DNA of 64,000 nucleotides from Clavaria fumosa (Eukaryota > Basidiomycota > Agaricomycetes > Agaricales > Clavariaceae): assembly GCA_951802425.1 (NCBI GenBank), contig OX637801.1, positions 496,001 through 560,000 on the forward strand, given 5' to 3'. Below, in pieces: positions 1 through 12,005 of the stretch. Below the pieces are notes generated by a model. That model worked only from the letters and a program-made list of their open reading frames with translations. It did not search any database and was not told the origin of the DNA. The position numbers were made by a program, and so were the translations under genes. The stretch's first letter is position 1, and each line of letters begins with the position of its first letter.

Positions 1-2
1 AC

Positions 3-2720
3 CAATGGGTGGATGAGCAGTTAGCATCTGGACGTATCCGGCCCTCTAAATCCCCGTATGCAAGCCCCTTCTTCTTCAAACACGAGAAGGACAAGCTGCG
101 GCCGATTATTGACTACTCGAGGCTGAACAAGCATCTGATCAAGGACAAGTACCCCCTCCCATGCATCAGAGACACAGTGGACGTGCTGAAGGGAGCGTCC
201 ATCTACTCCAAGATAGATGCAAAAGGTGGCTTCCCCTCGATGCAGGTTTGGCCAGAACACCAGCACTGCTGTGCTTTCCTGACACCTCGCGGACTCTTCG
301 AACCAGCTGTCATGTGGTTTGGGCTGCAGAATGCACCTGCAACCTTTCAGTGCTTCATGAACCATGTGCTGAGAGAGGAGATAGCAGGAGGACATGTCCA
401 GGCCTATGTTGATGATGTCATAGTGTTCGCAGAGGACTTGGCTACCCACCGGTACTGGATGAATCGAGTTTTGGAGAAGTTTGGAAAGAATGGGTTGTGC
501 CTCAGACTCAGTAAATGCAAGTTTGAAAAAAGTGAGATCATCTTCCTTGGGATGAAGATCTCTCACAACTGCTTGGAACATGATCCGGCAAAAGGTGAAG
601 CAGTGCAGAACTGGCCACAACCTAGGAATGTGAAGGAGGTGCAAAGGTTTAATGGGATGTTAAACTACCTCCGTTGCCACATCCCGAACCTCTCAGCCCA
701 TGCCAAACCATTGTTCCGGTTGACAGGGAAAGTTCCATGGAAGTGGGAAGCAGAGGAAGAATCAGCCTTCCAGGATCTCCGGCTAGCACTCGTATCAGCA
801 CCTGTCTTGGCTCTACCACAAGACAAAGGGAGATGGAAGGTAGAGACGGACGCGAGTAACCTAGCGACTGGAGGAGTGCTCTTGCAGCAGCAGATGGATG
901 GGACCTGGAAAGTGGTGGACTACATCTCCCAAGCCCTCTCTGCAGCCGAGAAGAATTACGATGTGTATGACAAAGAGTTCTTGGCAGTAATCCGGGCACT
1001 TTGCGAGTGGCGGGCATACCTCATCGGAGTGGAAGAGACGATTGAGATCTGGACAGACCATGCAAACCTTCAGTACTTCCGAAAACCCCAGAAGCTGAAG
1101 CCAAGGCAGGTCCATTGGGTTGGCGAGCTCCAGTGCTTTGACTTCGAGATCAAGTACTGCACTGGAAAATCAAACACAAAGGCAGACGCACTCTCGCAGA
1201 GGCCAGACTATGGAGAAATGGTGGAGGAAGATGCGCCAGTGCAAGTCTTCCCAGAAGTGGAAACCCGCACATCATTCGCGTCGGAAATGGAGACGCTACT
1301 CCAGAAAAATAGCGCGGTACATGTGCAGAAGCCAGAAGAGCTGGATGATGAGTGGACAAGAGATCAAATGGGACTCTGGCGGAAGGCCAAAATCACCTGG
1401 GTGCCCCCAGAGGCACGTGAGGCAGTGCTCACCTTCGAGCATAACCTTCCCATTGCTGGTCACCCAGGCCCCTGGAAGCTGAGGGCAGTGTTGCTGAGGT
1501 CCTACTGGTGGGTGGGGATGGTGAAGGACTTGGATCAATACGCAGGAGGGTGTCAGATGTGCCAGAAAGTGAAGCCTGACCGCACCAGGCGTGCCGCTCC
1601 GCTCCACCCTCACCCAGTGCCTGAAGGGCCTTGGGCAGTGATCTCCTGGGACATTGTGGGCCCTTTCCCCCTCTCCCGTGGGCACAACGCCATCCTGGTC
1701 ATTGTAGACAAGTTTACAAAGCGGACCCTCATTGAGGCTATCGGCCTTGACCTCACTGGACTTGGTGCTGCTCGCATCCTCCGAGACCGGGTCTTCTGTG
1801 ACCATGGAGTTCCACAGAAAGTTGTGAGTGACCGGGGCACCCAGTTTGTGTCTAAGTTTATGAAGGAGTTTTATGGGATGATTGGGGTTAAGGCAAACTC
1901 AAGTACGGCTTTCCACCCCCAGACAGATGGACAGACGGAACGGGTCAACCAGGAGGTTGAGGTGTATCTCCAGGCCTATGTGGACCACCTACAGGACAAT
2001 TGGGCAGAATGGCTGTCTACTGCTGAGTTTGCACTCAATAACCACGAGCATTCAGCCACTGGATTCACACCCTTCTACCTAGAATATGGCTGGCACCCAT
2101 GGAATGGTGGAATTCGGCCACCCTCAGAGGTGAACCCTGCAGCAGATGAGTGGATGGCTAAGCTCACGGAGTCTCGGAGAGCAGCCAGGGAAGTGATGGG
2201 GAAAGCAGCAGATGCGATGAAGGCCAGTTATGATAAAGGAAAGCGGCCGAGTCAGGAATACTCAAAGGGAGACTTAGTCTGGTTGGACACACGGAACCTA
2301 AAAATGGATCGACCCTCCAAGAAGCTTGACAACAAGCGGGCTGGACCCTTCATGGTTGAGGAAAAGGTTGGACCAGCAGCATACCGGCTCAAGCTCCCCT
2401 GAGCATGGCGCATTCATCGGGTCTTCAATGAGCTGCTACTCACCCCGTATACTGCACCCTCTTTCCCTTCTCAAAGTCTACCTCCGCCCCCCCCTCCCAC
2501 AATTGACAATGACCACTTGGAGTATGAGGTTGAGGCCATCCTTGATGTCAAGAAGGTGGGATGTGGGGTGAAGTACTTAGTAAAATGGTTGGGGTACCCT
2601 GTGGAGGAGAACACTTGGGAACCTCATCGCAACCTCACTAACGTCACACTGTTGCTCCGAGACTTCTTCCAGCAACACCCCGACAAGGCAAAGTTAGCAG
2701 GTCGGGACACCCAGCCTTAA
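3..2720 (+). pseudogene. Ty3/gypsy Pol (RT-RNase H-integrase-chromodomain), partial, one stop
   Basis: The reading frame is open from position 3. It shows an RT core with the YVDD catalytic box (about 410-425), an RNase H domain (DASN near 860 and TDHANLQYF near 1060), an HHCC integrase zinc finger (HNLP, HPG, CQMC at 1440-1565) and the integrase DDE core (WDIVGP, SDRGTQF, TERVNQE). TGA at 2400-2402 stands where the copy at 40.7 kb has CGG (Arg); CGA to TGA is the simplest route. The same frame then continues through a chromodomain (YLVKWLGYP near 2575) to TAA at 2718-2720. The chromodomain in this family is thought to direct insertion into heterochromatin. Only one visible lesion suggests a young insertion. 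Confidence 0.92.
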
Positions 2721-2731
2721 GAGGGGGGTGA

Positions 2732-3036
2732 TGTCAGGATTGCTTACATAAGCACATGAGAAAGGTCAGGTTGGGATTGCGAAAGGGAAGCGGGAAGGTC
2801 GTGGGAAAGTCACATGACCCGGACGGGTGGTGGGTTATGTAATGCGGAAGTCACGTGACCCGGGCCTGGACATATCACGTGACTCACGGGGTCCGAGCGT
2901 GGGAACATTGGCAACTCCCGGGGTTCCCGCTATATATACTACGTCTTTTTCCTACTTGTACCCTTTTCCCCTTATGTTAGTATCATCATCATCGACCTTA
3001 TGTTAAGTTGTGTGAACCGTGAGACTAAGTCTGACA
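2732..3036 (+). repeat. 3' LTR of Ty3 copy 1
   Basis: This 305-bp LTR is bounded by TGTCAG and CTGACA and follows the polypurine run directly. It holds a TATA-like box (CTATATATAC near 2930) and several CACGTGAC/CATGTGAC motifs. The LTRs of the minus-strand copy at 33.8 and 38.9 kb match along their length. The 5' partner is outside the window, so a target duplication cannot be checked. Confidence 0.88.
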
Positions 3037-3198
3037 ATCCTGGAGGTGGATAGACTGCAGTGGTGGTATGAGGTCAAACAACCCTCTTCAAATGTGCTAT
3101 TTTCTCCTGGACATGCACATGGCTCAGGGTAAGTTTATCACAACAAACCAAGCATTGATTTTCCCTGTGCCAATTGCTTGACACCCTCCTAAGATCAA

Positions 3199-3552
3199 AT
3201 GGGATGGGATAGCCTCGATGACCTTGTCGAAGAGAACGGTCTCTCGCTCAAAAGCTTTGCTGCTCTCCTCAAAACTCTTGACAAGGCCTGCAACATGCTC
3301 AGGCTATGCATGTCTCAGGAGGTCGACGTGCTTCGATGGCCTTTGTGCTTGTTGCACTCTGTCTCGCCCACAAAGACGCCGCAGCCATCTCCGTCCAAGA
3401 TGGACACCGCGCCCCAAACAGAAAATCTGCCAGATGCGTCATCCACTCTCACTTCTAAATGTAGACCAGAGCTTTCCAATGTGGATGATGAGTTCACTAT
3501 GCCCTCCCTGATGAAGAAGCAGAAAACGGTACATTTACAGGCATGCAGCTAG
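3199..3552 (+). CDS. Small ORF, unknown, doubtful
   Basis: A 117-codon ORF with no recognised domain. It is Ser/Thr/Pro-rich in the second half and has a short basic stretch near the end. It starts about 160 bp past the LTR and may be the exon remnant of a gene hit by the element. No splice partners were resolved, so chance cannot be excluded. Confidence 0.15.
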   Translation: MGWDSLDDLVEENGLSLKSFAALLKTLDKACNMLRLCMSQEVDVLRWPLCLLHSVSPTKTPQPSPSKMDTAPQTENLPDASSTLTSKCRPELSNVDDEFTMPSLMKKQKTVHLQACS

Positions 3553-3688
3553 TCCTCCATTCAAGTGCTTTGACATCCAGACTTGCTCTAGACACTCTGG
3601 AAGCCAGCAAAACCACTCAGCCCAACATGAACATCAGGACATACCTACTTTGCTAATTGAGATCTAGGCTGATACTAAATTCTTCTAA

Positions 3689-3784
3689 TTAGATCTAATT
3701 GACCCTAAAAATGTGAAAATTAGATCTAATTGACCCTAAAAATGCGAAAATTAGATCTAATTGACTCTAAAATGCAAAAATTAG
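3689..3784 (+). repeat. 31-bp tandem repeat, three units
   Basis: Three consecutive units start with TTAGATCTAATTGACCCTAA and end in an A-rich stretch. The third unit is slightly shortened. Each unit contains the palindrome TTAGATCTAA. Confidence 0.85.
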
Positions 3785-3955
3785 TGAGACCTAGAGAGGA
3801 CTAGAGAAATTTGTTCTAATTTTGTATAATCTAGAGAATCCCACATTACCCCTTTCTGAATTAGAGGAAATTAGATCTAATTTGTTCAAGCCTAGCACAC
3901 AATTAGAGAAATTTAGGACTAGTTTGTTCAAGGATTATCACACAATTAGAGAAAT
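3785..3955. other. AT-rich spacer with degenerate repeats
   Basis: No gene is visible. The phrase ACACAATTAGAGAAATTTA recurs in diverged form, running into the broken end of the minus-strand Ty3 remnant. Confidence 0.5.
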
Positions 3956-4936
3956 TTAAAACAAATATAATATAAATTCCTGTAGCTTATTACACATTTG
4001 GAGAAATTTAGGACCTATTGCTGCTGCTGCTGCCACCATCACTGTCACTGTCGCCACACCTCTGGGCACCACCCGGAGGTCATCTGGCAACTCTGCCGTC
4101 ATCTGGGGCATGTACTCATAAGTGAGCTCAAATGGGGCAAACCCTGTCGACATGCTTATTGACACGTTAATGGCGAATTCGACCATTGGGACTCACTCTG
4201 CCCAATCTGTTTGGTCCAGCTGGACCACAGATCAGATCGACCATTCCATTGCTCCATCTGTCTGCAGATGGAAAGCTGTGGACATCCACACTTTAACACT
4301 GAGTAGTCAGTGTGTTTCCTGCCAGAAGGCAGATGTAAATCTTGGATTGCGATCAGACACAATTGATCCTGGCAACCCATGTAGTCTTACTACATGAGTT
4401 AGAAAGAGCCAGGCTAGCTCTGCTGCCATTACCAACATGGTAACTGGTACTAGGTGTACCAGAGAAGTGAGGTGGCAGATCACCACCCAGAGGTAGTCCG
4501 CCTCTTTTGACATAGGAAATGGACCTACGAAGTCCATTCCTATTGATTCCCAGGGCCGCCTGGGGATTGGAAGGGTGTGTAGAAGCCCTTGCAGCTTCTG
4601 CGGAGAAGTCTTGCTCGTCTGGCACATGCTGCATGACATACAAAACTTTTCGATGTCTTTAGACACTGATGGCCACCAGTAGTACCGACAGACATAATCT
4701 GACGTTATCTGCAACCCCATGTGTCCTAGGACCGCATGGGCCTCCTGGATTATTGTTCCAGGGATGCTTTTCCCTTCATGAAGGGTACAAGGTATGCAGA
4801 GCACCTCGTCTCCCTTTTTATTCTCGGAGAAGATCAGGCCCTCCCTGATCTTAAAACCAGTGTAGTTTCCTGGTTTTTCCAAAATTATTTTGAACAGGTG
4901 ATCCTGTTCATAGCCATCATGGATGCTTTGCAGCAT
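3956..4936 (-). pseudogene. Ty3 integrase fragment (second family)
   Basis: The frame from 4,936 to 4,307 holds an integrase zinc finger (HAVLGHMG, then CMSCSMCQTSK) and the first two catalytic regions (GMDFVGPFP and VSDRNPRFTS). Homology resumes in another frame at 4,186-3,956 (VEFAINVSIS, FELTYEYMPQ). The HPQTDG/glutamate block between them is damaged, so the DDE triad is not intact. It cannot encode an active integrase. Confidence 0.85.
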
Positions 4937-5032
4937 CCTGCTATCCCCCCTTCCATGCAGGGCCTTAAGGGCACGAGTGTCTCGTCCCTCACATCCCCAT
5001 CCACTTGGGGCACAGGCGGCAGTTGCTCCTGC

Positions 5033-6472
5033 TCAGTCTCCTGGTCCATGGCAGGTGTGCACCTCCTCCAGGTGTCCGCAGGGCAATTCGTCCCCTTCAG
5101 GGTCAAGGTGAATGTCCACCTTCACGTACTCATGATCCAGATGAATCTCATCCGTCGTGTCACTCATATGGTAACGCGAAAGGCCATCTGCAACATTGTT
5201 GCTCTCACCCTTAATGTAAGTGATGGAGTAGTCAAACCTCTCCATATATTCCATCCACCTGGCCTGCTGGCCAGACAAGTGCATTTGGTTCTTAAAGAAC
5301 CCCAGCACTTCATGGTCTGTGACCACGTTGATTCATCTACCAAGGAGTTTATCCTCCCATTTCTGTAGCGATTTGACAATTGCTAAGGCCTCCCAGTCCC
5401 AAGTTTTATAACTAAACTGGGCTGGGCTGAACCTTTTAGACATAAAACCTGCCGGACAGCAGGTTTCCCATGTCTTTCCCTGGCCATACATGGCCCCTAC
5501 ACCTGACACCAAAGCGTCGCACATGAGCCATATTGGCTCCTGTACTGCTGCATCTACTGGGCGTAATATTGGTGTTTTACATGCCAATGCCTTAATCATC
5601 TCCATGCACTTGTCATGGAGTGGTCTCCAGTGAAACATTCATGTTTCACTACACAGACTGGCTAAGGGGCCAGTATAAGTGGACAGATTGGGCATAAACT
5701 GTCCGATGTACTGTACTAATCCAAGGAACCTCTGTACCTTGTTAACACTTGTTGGCATTTTCCAGTTACGGATTTTATCCATTTTATCCACTGTAATGTG
5801 GATTCCTCAGGCATCTGTTATGTGCCCCAAACAATTTATGCTCTTCGTGTATAGCAAGCACTTCTTCTTGCTCAAGAAAAGGCTCGTGCCTTTGAAGGTC
5901 TCAAAGACCATTTTTAAGTGACATTCATGGTCCTCCAAGGTCTTGGAGAAGACAAATACATCATTTATGTACACATGCACATACTTTCCCAACTGATGAC
6001 AGAATATGTGCGTCATCAGGCACTGGAAGGTAGCAGGGGCATTACAATCCCCTATCTGCATCACCTGTGAAAACATGGTGCCCAAGATGGTCACGAACGC
6101 CATCTTCCACACATCCTCAGGCTCTACGCATACTTGTTCATATGTGTCTGATAGGTCAATTTTTGACCTATACATGGCTCTAGCCACATCCTGCCTGATC
6201 TGATCCTGATCAGGCAACAGGGTAATATCCCGTACGGTATTCGCATTCCATTTCTGACAGTCTACCACTGTCTGTAGCAGCGGGTTCCGGCTGCTTTTTG
6301 GTATGCATAGCATAGGAGCTGCTTGCGATGCCACTCCTGCTTCCCACCAACTGTTAGTAATATAATGGTTTACTTTCTCAAGGAATTGTTCCTTGAATGC
6401 CTCAGCACACCAAGGCAAGTAATAATTATAGACTTTCTTTTCGTCTATTAATGGTATGCAGTGGTTTACCAC
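5033..6472 (-). pseudogene. Ty3 reverse transcriptase and RNase H fragment (second family)
   Basis: The frame 6,472-5,807 covers the RT fingers and palm. The catalytic box reads YIND where an active enzyme has Y-x-D-D, so a metal-binding Asp has become Asn. The frame 5,638-5,333 continues through the RT thumb and start of RNase H (KRFSPAQ, YKTWDWEALAI). The frame 5,326-5,033 carries the rest of RNase H (TDHEVLGFF, GESNNVADGLSRY). The frame breaks and the lost Asp make this a dead copy. Confidence 0.87.
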
Positions 6473-6763
6473 CCAAAATGGCAGCAGTCTGGGGGGAACT
6501 CCCCCAAAGAGCTCAGCATACTGGTTAAACCAGTACTCATGCCTGCCCTTGAGGTAGGTGTCATCTATCTTTACAGAGGCGTTAGCCTCTCCCCCCTTCC
6601 AGGGCTCACCCTTATCCCGGGGGCCTGAGCATAGTCAACTCTTTCGAGCTACTTTCCTCAGCGCATTCTTAGCCAATATACGGAGGCATAATGCTTCCAT
6701 CTCCTCACTGGGTGACATTGCCTGAAGGGTTTTCCCCTTCCCTTCGCCAATCCGGATTGCACA

Positions 6764-7048
6764 TCAGTGCACATCCAGTACCACCTGGCAGTCATACATG
6801 AATGCTGTTCCAACTATGATGTCATAGCAGTCGATGTTTGCTATATCAAAATACTGGTCCTCCACCAGTATTCCTCCCACATCTACCACTATGTGGCATC
6901 CGCACAGGCAAAGTCTGGGCTCATCAAGTCCAGGGTACTTCCCAAATCGAAAAGCGTGTACGCTTTTACACCATTCATGGTGATATAGGCTGCGAGGCAT
7001 TGTCTTGCCTCCTTCGACACTACCAGATGCATTACTGGTTTTCAGCAT
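6764..7048 (-). pseudogene. Ty3 aspartic protease fragment (second family)
   Basis: About 95 codons on the minus strand with a hydrophobic core and the late motif IVGTAF, typical of retroviral-type proteases. The catalytic D-T/S-G is not preserved in this frame; the matching position reads as a different residue order near 6,950. It sits directly upstream, in element orientation, of the RT remnant. Confidence 0.55.
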
Positions 7049-7060
7049 TGCTGGGTATCA

Positions 7061-8089
7061 CTGGAGGTACCCGTCTGAGCTATGAACACGTTATCCCTGC
7101 ATTGATAGTCACTCTGGGCAGCCTGTCTCATACTTATACTCATACAGGTGTGTTTCTTTGCCTACTACCTGATAGTCTCAAGATCATAAATTCATCAGAT
7201 AGACTTCAACATGTGCATGTACTACAGCAATGCCGAAAACCGGTATTTTCATAACTCAACATTACAGCTCCGGTTACATATCATTCGAAAACCCTCAGCT
7301 CTGGGATTCTGAATCTGCTTACCGTTTGGAATTTCGGTTAGAATTGGGTGAGTTATAGTAGAAACAATTCCTCCCTCCTTTTTTGGTAACATTTTAGACT
7401 CTGCCAACCTATCCGAAAAAGACAGTAATGTGGAAATGTCAAAAAAAAATATTAACTGATATTTTCTGTACTAATCCACCAAAATAAAACGGGTCTCAAT
7501 TTAAATAGTGACATTTCATGTATCCAAATGATGGGTTGTGCAATCTTGATTTCCAATGCTCTGTAAATAATACTGGAGTGTTGATGGGTCTATATGACTC
7601 ACATTTCATGCAAAATTTTAAATTCTGTGCTGTTCTGAATATGCTGAGTATTCTGTTCCTTCAGAACATTGCTAATGCAGTAGCATAGTTGGAACCATTA
7701 TTAAAATAGTTCAGAAATAATGCAGCTGAGCTAGTACAAATATTATACACATCAGGATTCAGGACAGGCAATGGAAAAGCTGGCATAGTCATCAATTCTC
7801 CAAATCTATCTGTGCCGGAGTGGTTGCACAGCCACAATTACCTAATTAGTCCATACCCTCTGTCCCTTGCCTCGAATATGGTGAAGTCCAATCTGGACAT
7901 CTTGCCTGAGCACCAGACCCAAAATCCCAAATCCCATAACTCTGAAATATGGGACACCCAAGACTCAGTAAGGGTGTCGTTTTGATACATTCACCAAAGT
8001 CCCACCCAAACCCCAAAGTCTGAATCCAGATGTCCTGGACACCCAGACCCGAACTCCGAACTCTGACCGGACTTCACCCCAACCCTCCG
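7061..8089. other. No gene recognised
   Basis: AT-rich sequence without convincing ORFs. From about 7,900 it becomes rich in a loose GACACCC/CCCAGACCC motif that leads into the helicase remnant. Confidence 0.5.
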
Positions 8090-8240
8090 AGCACACACAT
8101 AACAGGAAGCATCTCATTTCCACCCATGCACATGCATTGGACTTGGAAAAAATTCAACATCAGTTCATCACATGATCTTATGTTGAATTTTTTATCAAAT
8201 TGTCCCACACTCATTTTTCCTCACTCCTTCACCTTCACCA
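8090..8240 (+). repeat. Repeat shared, inverted, with 21,075-21,230
   Basis: About 150 bp, from the stretch containing CATCTCATTTCCACCCATGC to the CCTTCACCTTCACC end, reappears as its reverse complement inside the TIR element at 21.1-21.2 kb with few differences. Here it forms the 5' flank and start of the helicase remnant. Confidence 0.8.
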
Positions 8241-9245
8241 AAGGATGTCACAGCAAGACATTCATTTCTATCTTATGCCTGAAGGAGGAGTTGGTAAATC
8301 TAAAACACTCCAAACCATTACAGAAAACTTCAGGCAGCAAAACTTGTCCCACATTCTGCTAAAAACTGCCTATATGGGAATTGCAGTGTCAAACATCAAT
8401 GGGAGAATGTTACATAAGATCACAATGCTCCCCTTGAATGGCAGACGACAATCATCCCATACCAAAAAAAAACTGGAATCCTTTTGGCAAAACATAGAAT
8501 ACTTGATGATTGACAAGATGTCAATGGTTTCAAAAGACATCTTGGCAAAACATCCCATATTATAGGAGAAGCAAAGTGAAACCCTGACCAGTTATTTGGA
8601 GGAATAAATGTCTGCTTGACTGGAGACCACCATCAATTCCCACCAGTCATCTGCAGAGTGTTGAGTCCCTTGGCCTGTCAATGTGGATAAAGATAAAGGC
8701 AACACATTACTAGGTGGATGCATTTATGAACAATTTCGGACAATCATACAATTGAAACAACAGATATGAATGAATGACCCTGTATGGCACGACGTCATGC
8801 AACATGTATGCCATGGAACTTGTTGAGGAGAACACCTCACCATACTATGTGAACTCGTTATGACAAACCCAAAATGTCCTCCAGTCAACTTTTCTGAAGA
8901 ACCTTGGAGCAATGCAGTCCTAGTAACACCAAGACATGCTATAACCATGAGGGAATGTAAGTCGAAGAATAAACGACTATATTACTGCATGGCAGAAGAT
9001 ACCATCGCAGGACGACCTATCACAGCTACACAACAGCTCCATATCATGATGACAAATAAAGCAAAGAAAGGGTGTTGAAAGGACAAAGGAGGCTTACCAG
9101 ATGTCATCGAAATTTTTATAGGAATGAAGGTGATGGTAGCATTCAATGTCTCTGTCGATCTAGACCTAGCAAATGGCAGCCAAGGAGAAATTGTCGATAT
9201 CATTCTCGATGAAAGAGATGATGAAGACAGTCCAGTTCTGGACCA
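8200..9245 (+). pseudogene. PIF1-type helicase pseudogene, probably from a Helitron
   Basis: The first frame (8,200-8,565) has a Walker A motif (EGGVGKSKT), the PIF1 phrase GIAVSNINGRMLH and a Walker B in which the usual Asp-Glu reads Asp-Lys (IDKMSMVS). Homology continues at 8,860-9,078 (WSNAVLVTPRH) and, after a stop, at 9,090-9,240 with LPDVIEIFIGMKVM and VDLDLANGSQGEIV, the C-terminal PIF1 signature. Stops, frame breaks and the Walker B change rule out function. No Rep/HUH domain was found, so the Helitron origin is inferred from how common such copies are in fungi. Confidence 0.8.
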
Positions 9246-9780
9246 AGGTTCGAACCTGAACCTTTGCTGAACCGGACCCTGGTCCAGTTCAAGGTCCGAG
9301 CTCATGCTGAACCTGAACCTTGAGTGCAGTTCAGGTCCGGGGGCTGCTCACCCTTCCTGGACTGGTTCTGAACCCATCTGAACTGGACCAAATGATTCTC
9401 ACCTGCCATGTTTGAGGCACTGCAGATTTTGAAGAGTGCCTATCGGAATGGCCATATCAAGACCTCTGAACAATCTGAGGCATATATTACCATGTTTATG
9501 GATGGGCAGGATGGTGCAAATCACTTTGAGGAGGTAGTATAGGGTGTTTGAATGCCTTCTGCACACTATTTTTCATTTGCTGTAGGTACCTGCACAGGCT
9601 TTACAATTTTTCAGGTCCAGTTCTGGCTTGCACCTTACTGAACCAGAACCAGACCCCTTGAACTTGTCCACTATGAGTCCAGTCTGAGGTTTGAGGAAAG
9701 TGCCAAACTGGACCCCAGGTCCAGTCTGGAGTTCAGAGAAATTGGCTGCTGGACCAGACTGAACTGGACCATGGCCACAC
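9240..9780. repeat. GAACC/GGTTC-rich low-complexity region
   Basis: Dense short motifs such as GAACCTGAACC, GGTCCAGTTC and GAACTGGACC occur in both orientations, around a unique stretch at about 9,400-9,600. The same vocabulary returns at 13.8-14.0, 14.4-14.55 and 19.54-19.66 kb. Confidence 0.6.
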
Positions 9781-9904
9781 TAATGAAGACATACCTGATG
9801 CTGAAGTCATAGTGCTGAAACACCTCCCTCTCTAAACGGATGTGCTTCCTGTCTATGCTGGTTAGTGTAAAATGTCTGGTGGACACAACTTTCTATGATC
9901 GTGT

Positions 9905-10660
9905 GATGCACTATTGAAAGGTTGAGTGCAGCCTTTCCGTGAACATCCTTACTCCCCTGGGCACAGCCTGGAGGTCATCTGGCAACTCTGCCATCATTTG
10001 GGGCATGTACCCATAGGTTAACTCGAACAGGGCAAATCCCATAGATGCACTTACTGACACGTTAATGGTGAACTCAACCAATGGGATTTGTTCTGCCCAA
10101 TCTGTCTGGTCCAGCTGGACCACAGATTGGAGGATTTGTGATATGGATTGGATTGACCATTCTGTCACTCCATCCATCTGTGGATGGAAAGCTGTGGGCA
10201 TTTGAAGCTTAACACCAAGCAATCAGTGAGTCTCCTGCCAAAAGGCAGAAGTGAATCTAGGATCGTGGTCTGACACAATCGATCCTGGCAGCCCATGCAG
10301 TCTTACTACATGTGTTAAAAAGAGCCAGGCTAGCTCTGCTGCCAGTACTGACATGGTGACTGGTACTAAGTGTACAAGGTGAGGTGAGGTGGCAAATTAC
10401 CACCCAGAGGTAGTCCACCTCTTTTGACATAGGAAATGGACCTACAAAGTCTATTCCTATTGATTCCCAGGGCCACCTAGGAATTGGAAGGGTATGTAAA
10501 AGCCCTTGCGGCTTCTGAGGAGAAGTCTTGCTCGTCTGGCACACACCACATGATGAGCAAAACCTATCAATGTCCTTCGACACTGATGGCCACCAATAAT
10601 AACAGCAGACATAGTCCTTTGTTATCTGCAACCCCATGTGTCCTGGGACCGCATGGGCTT
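9905..10660 (-). pseudogene. Ty3 integrase fragment, second family, second copy
   Basis: Minus-strand frames 10,637-10,257 and 10,222-9,911 repeat the integrase sequence seen at 4.0-4.9 kb (YYWWPSVSKDI, GVCQTSKTSPQ, GIDFVGPFPMS, then FHPQMDGVTE and FELTYGYMPQ). It is interrupted by a frameshift and truncated on both sides. The element-5' side ends at an LTR boundary at 10,672. Confidence 0.85.
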
Positions 10661-10671
10661 CCTGGATTACT

Positions 10672-12005
10672 TGTCAGGATCGCTTACATAAGCCACCAGC
10701 ACTAAGGCATCTCACGAGTGCACTCACAGGTGATTCGGATCCTTACCCATGGGTCTTACCCACTATCAGAGGCATACTCAGATCTGTGTATTATGAGTAT
10801 AAAGAGAGATCTGGACCTGTAAGTCAAGTCTATGGGTATCAACAAGTACCTATGAGTTTCAACTGAGGATCCAAGTCAAGTCTGGGTCAGGTGAATACCC
10901 ACAAGTACCTATGGGTACCCAAGGGTACCTGTGAGTTTGGAGTTGGAATACATGGCACCATTAGATGACTCAATGATGAGAACATCCTTGCCATCATCCT
11001 GCACCACCACATCCTTAGTTCCTTTCAGTCACTTACTCTTCTCTGTGAACACAGCTAAGATAGTTGATTGTTTTGCAATTGCTCATGTACTTGTTTGTGA
11101 ACAAGCCTGTTCATCTGAGTATAATGAAAAGTATTCTGATTCCTACTTTAACATAAGCCTGACTGATTGATTTGTATTTAGTGCTCCAACTTTTGTTGAT
11201 ACTTCTGATGTGGATGATGAGGAGCTACCAAGCTTGGAAGATTAGATGCTAGATAACAGTTGAAAGTATTGCCTATGAAATTGGTATTTTTTCTCCACTA
11301 CAGTGGCGGGTACCCATGTGGGTACCCATGGATGTTTTCAGCTGTACCCAGATCTGTGGCAGAGGAATCCAGGAGTTACCTGGATCTGTGAGTTGTGTGA
11401 CCCACAAGTATTCCCACGGGTTTACTTGTTAAGACTTGTGGGTAACCCAGAGTCGTGAGATGCCTTAACCAGCACTGAACTCCAAAGCAGACTGGGAACC
11501 AGCAACGAGAAGCGCATATGGGGTCACGTGACCGCCCACAACCTTTGCCGCATGCTCGCGACTATGCACCTGCGCCTACAGGCTTCCAACAAGCACCCAT
11601 CATGTGCCTGCACCCACATTTCTCAACCTTTCCCACACTTTGCAATTCATGATGGAGGCAGATCCACAACAGCAAAACTGACAGCCCCCATCAAGCAATC
11701 TATCCTAAACAAGCCTAATTGAGGTCTCCCCTTGGCCAGCCAAGCCCACACCAAGAATTCTCCCTGTTGTCCTCCCCTTGTCTGTACCTCACTGCTACCT
11801 TCCTTATTTGGTGTTCCCCTTTCCCTATACTGCCTCCCTCATTCTGCGTGACTCAGAGTGCATAGCCTTGTTCCCCTCTTATGACTCACTCTCTACACAG
11901 CCCCCTTCCCTAGTATATATATAGTGCCCATGTAATGAGTGTAGTTCTTCACATTGAAATTGAGTTTCCCTCCCCTCTTGCTTCTGTGAGGGACCTGAGC
12001 TGACA
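10672..12005 (+). repeat. LTR-like sequence interrupted by a hAT-like element
   Basis: The sequence starts TGTCAGGATCGCTTACATAAG, nearly the start of the Ty3 LTR at 2732, and ends GAGCTGACA at 12,005, giving the same TGTCAG/CTGACA ends. With the 773 bp of insert plus target copy removed, about 560 bp remain. It contains a CACGTGACC motif (11.52 kb) and a TATA-like run (GTATATATATAG near 11,915). The 5-bp flanks do not match each other, so it is not a clean solo LTR. Confidence 0.6.
10703..11467. mobile_element. Non-autonomous hAT-like DNA transposon
   Basis: The 765-bp element has 15-bp terminal inverted repeats (TAAGGCATCTCACGA). It is flanked by a perfect 8-bp direct repeat, ACCAGCAC (10,695-10,702 and 11,468-11,475). 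An 8-bp target duplication is typical of hAT and a few other DNA transposon groups. Subterminal parts are packed with short motifs around GGGTACCC and ACCCATGG. No transposase ORF is present, so it needs an enzyme in trans. It sits inside an LTR. Confidence 0.85.

Larger units (their letters stand above)
1..3036 (+). mobile_element. Ty3/gypsy chromodomain retrotransposon, copy 1 (5' part outside window)
   Basis: The window opens inside the reverse transcriptase. The order RT, RNase H, integrase, chromodomain, purine-rich tract (2719-2730) and 3' LTR is the standard order of a Ty3/gypsy chromovirus. Gag, protease and the 5' LTR lie outside the window. It belongs to the same family as the two copies at 33.8-43.2 kb, whose proteins align along their whole length. 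It is inactive as read because of one nonsense codon at 2400-2402. Confidence 0.93.
3956..7060 (-). mobile_element. Ty3/gypsy remnant, second family
   Basis: Read on the minus strand, protease, RT, RNase H and integrase fragments follow one another from 7,048 down to 3,956, with frameshifts and stops between them. The protein sequences differ clearly from the family at 1-3036, so this is a separate lineage. No LTR was recognised at either end. A second fragment of the same family lies at 9.9-10.66 kb. Confidence 0.85.

Noticed and set aside
8200..9245. A functional host PIF1 helicase
   Set aside because: Several stops and frame breaks, and the Walker B glutamate replaced by lysine.
10672..12005. 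Clean solo LTR
   Set aside because: Ends fit, but the 5-bp flanks differ and an older element is truncated at its left border, so rearrangement is likely.
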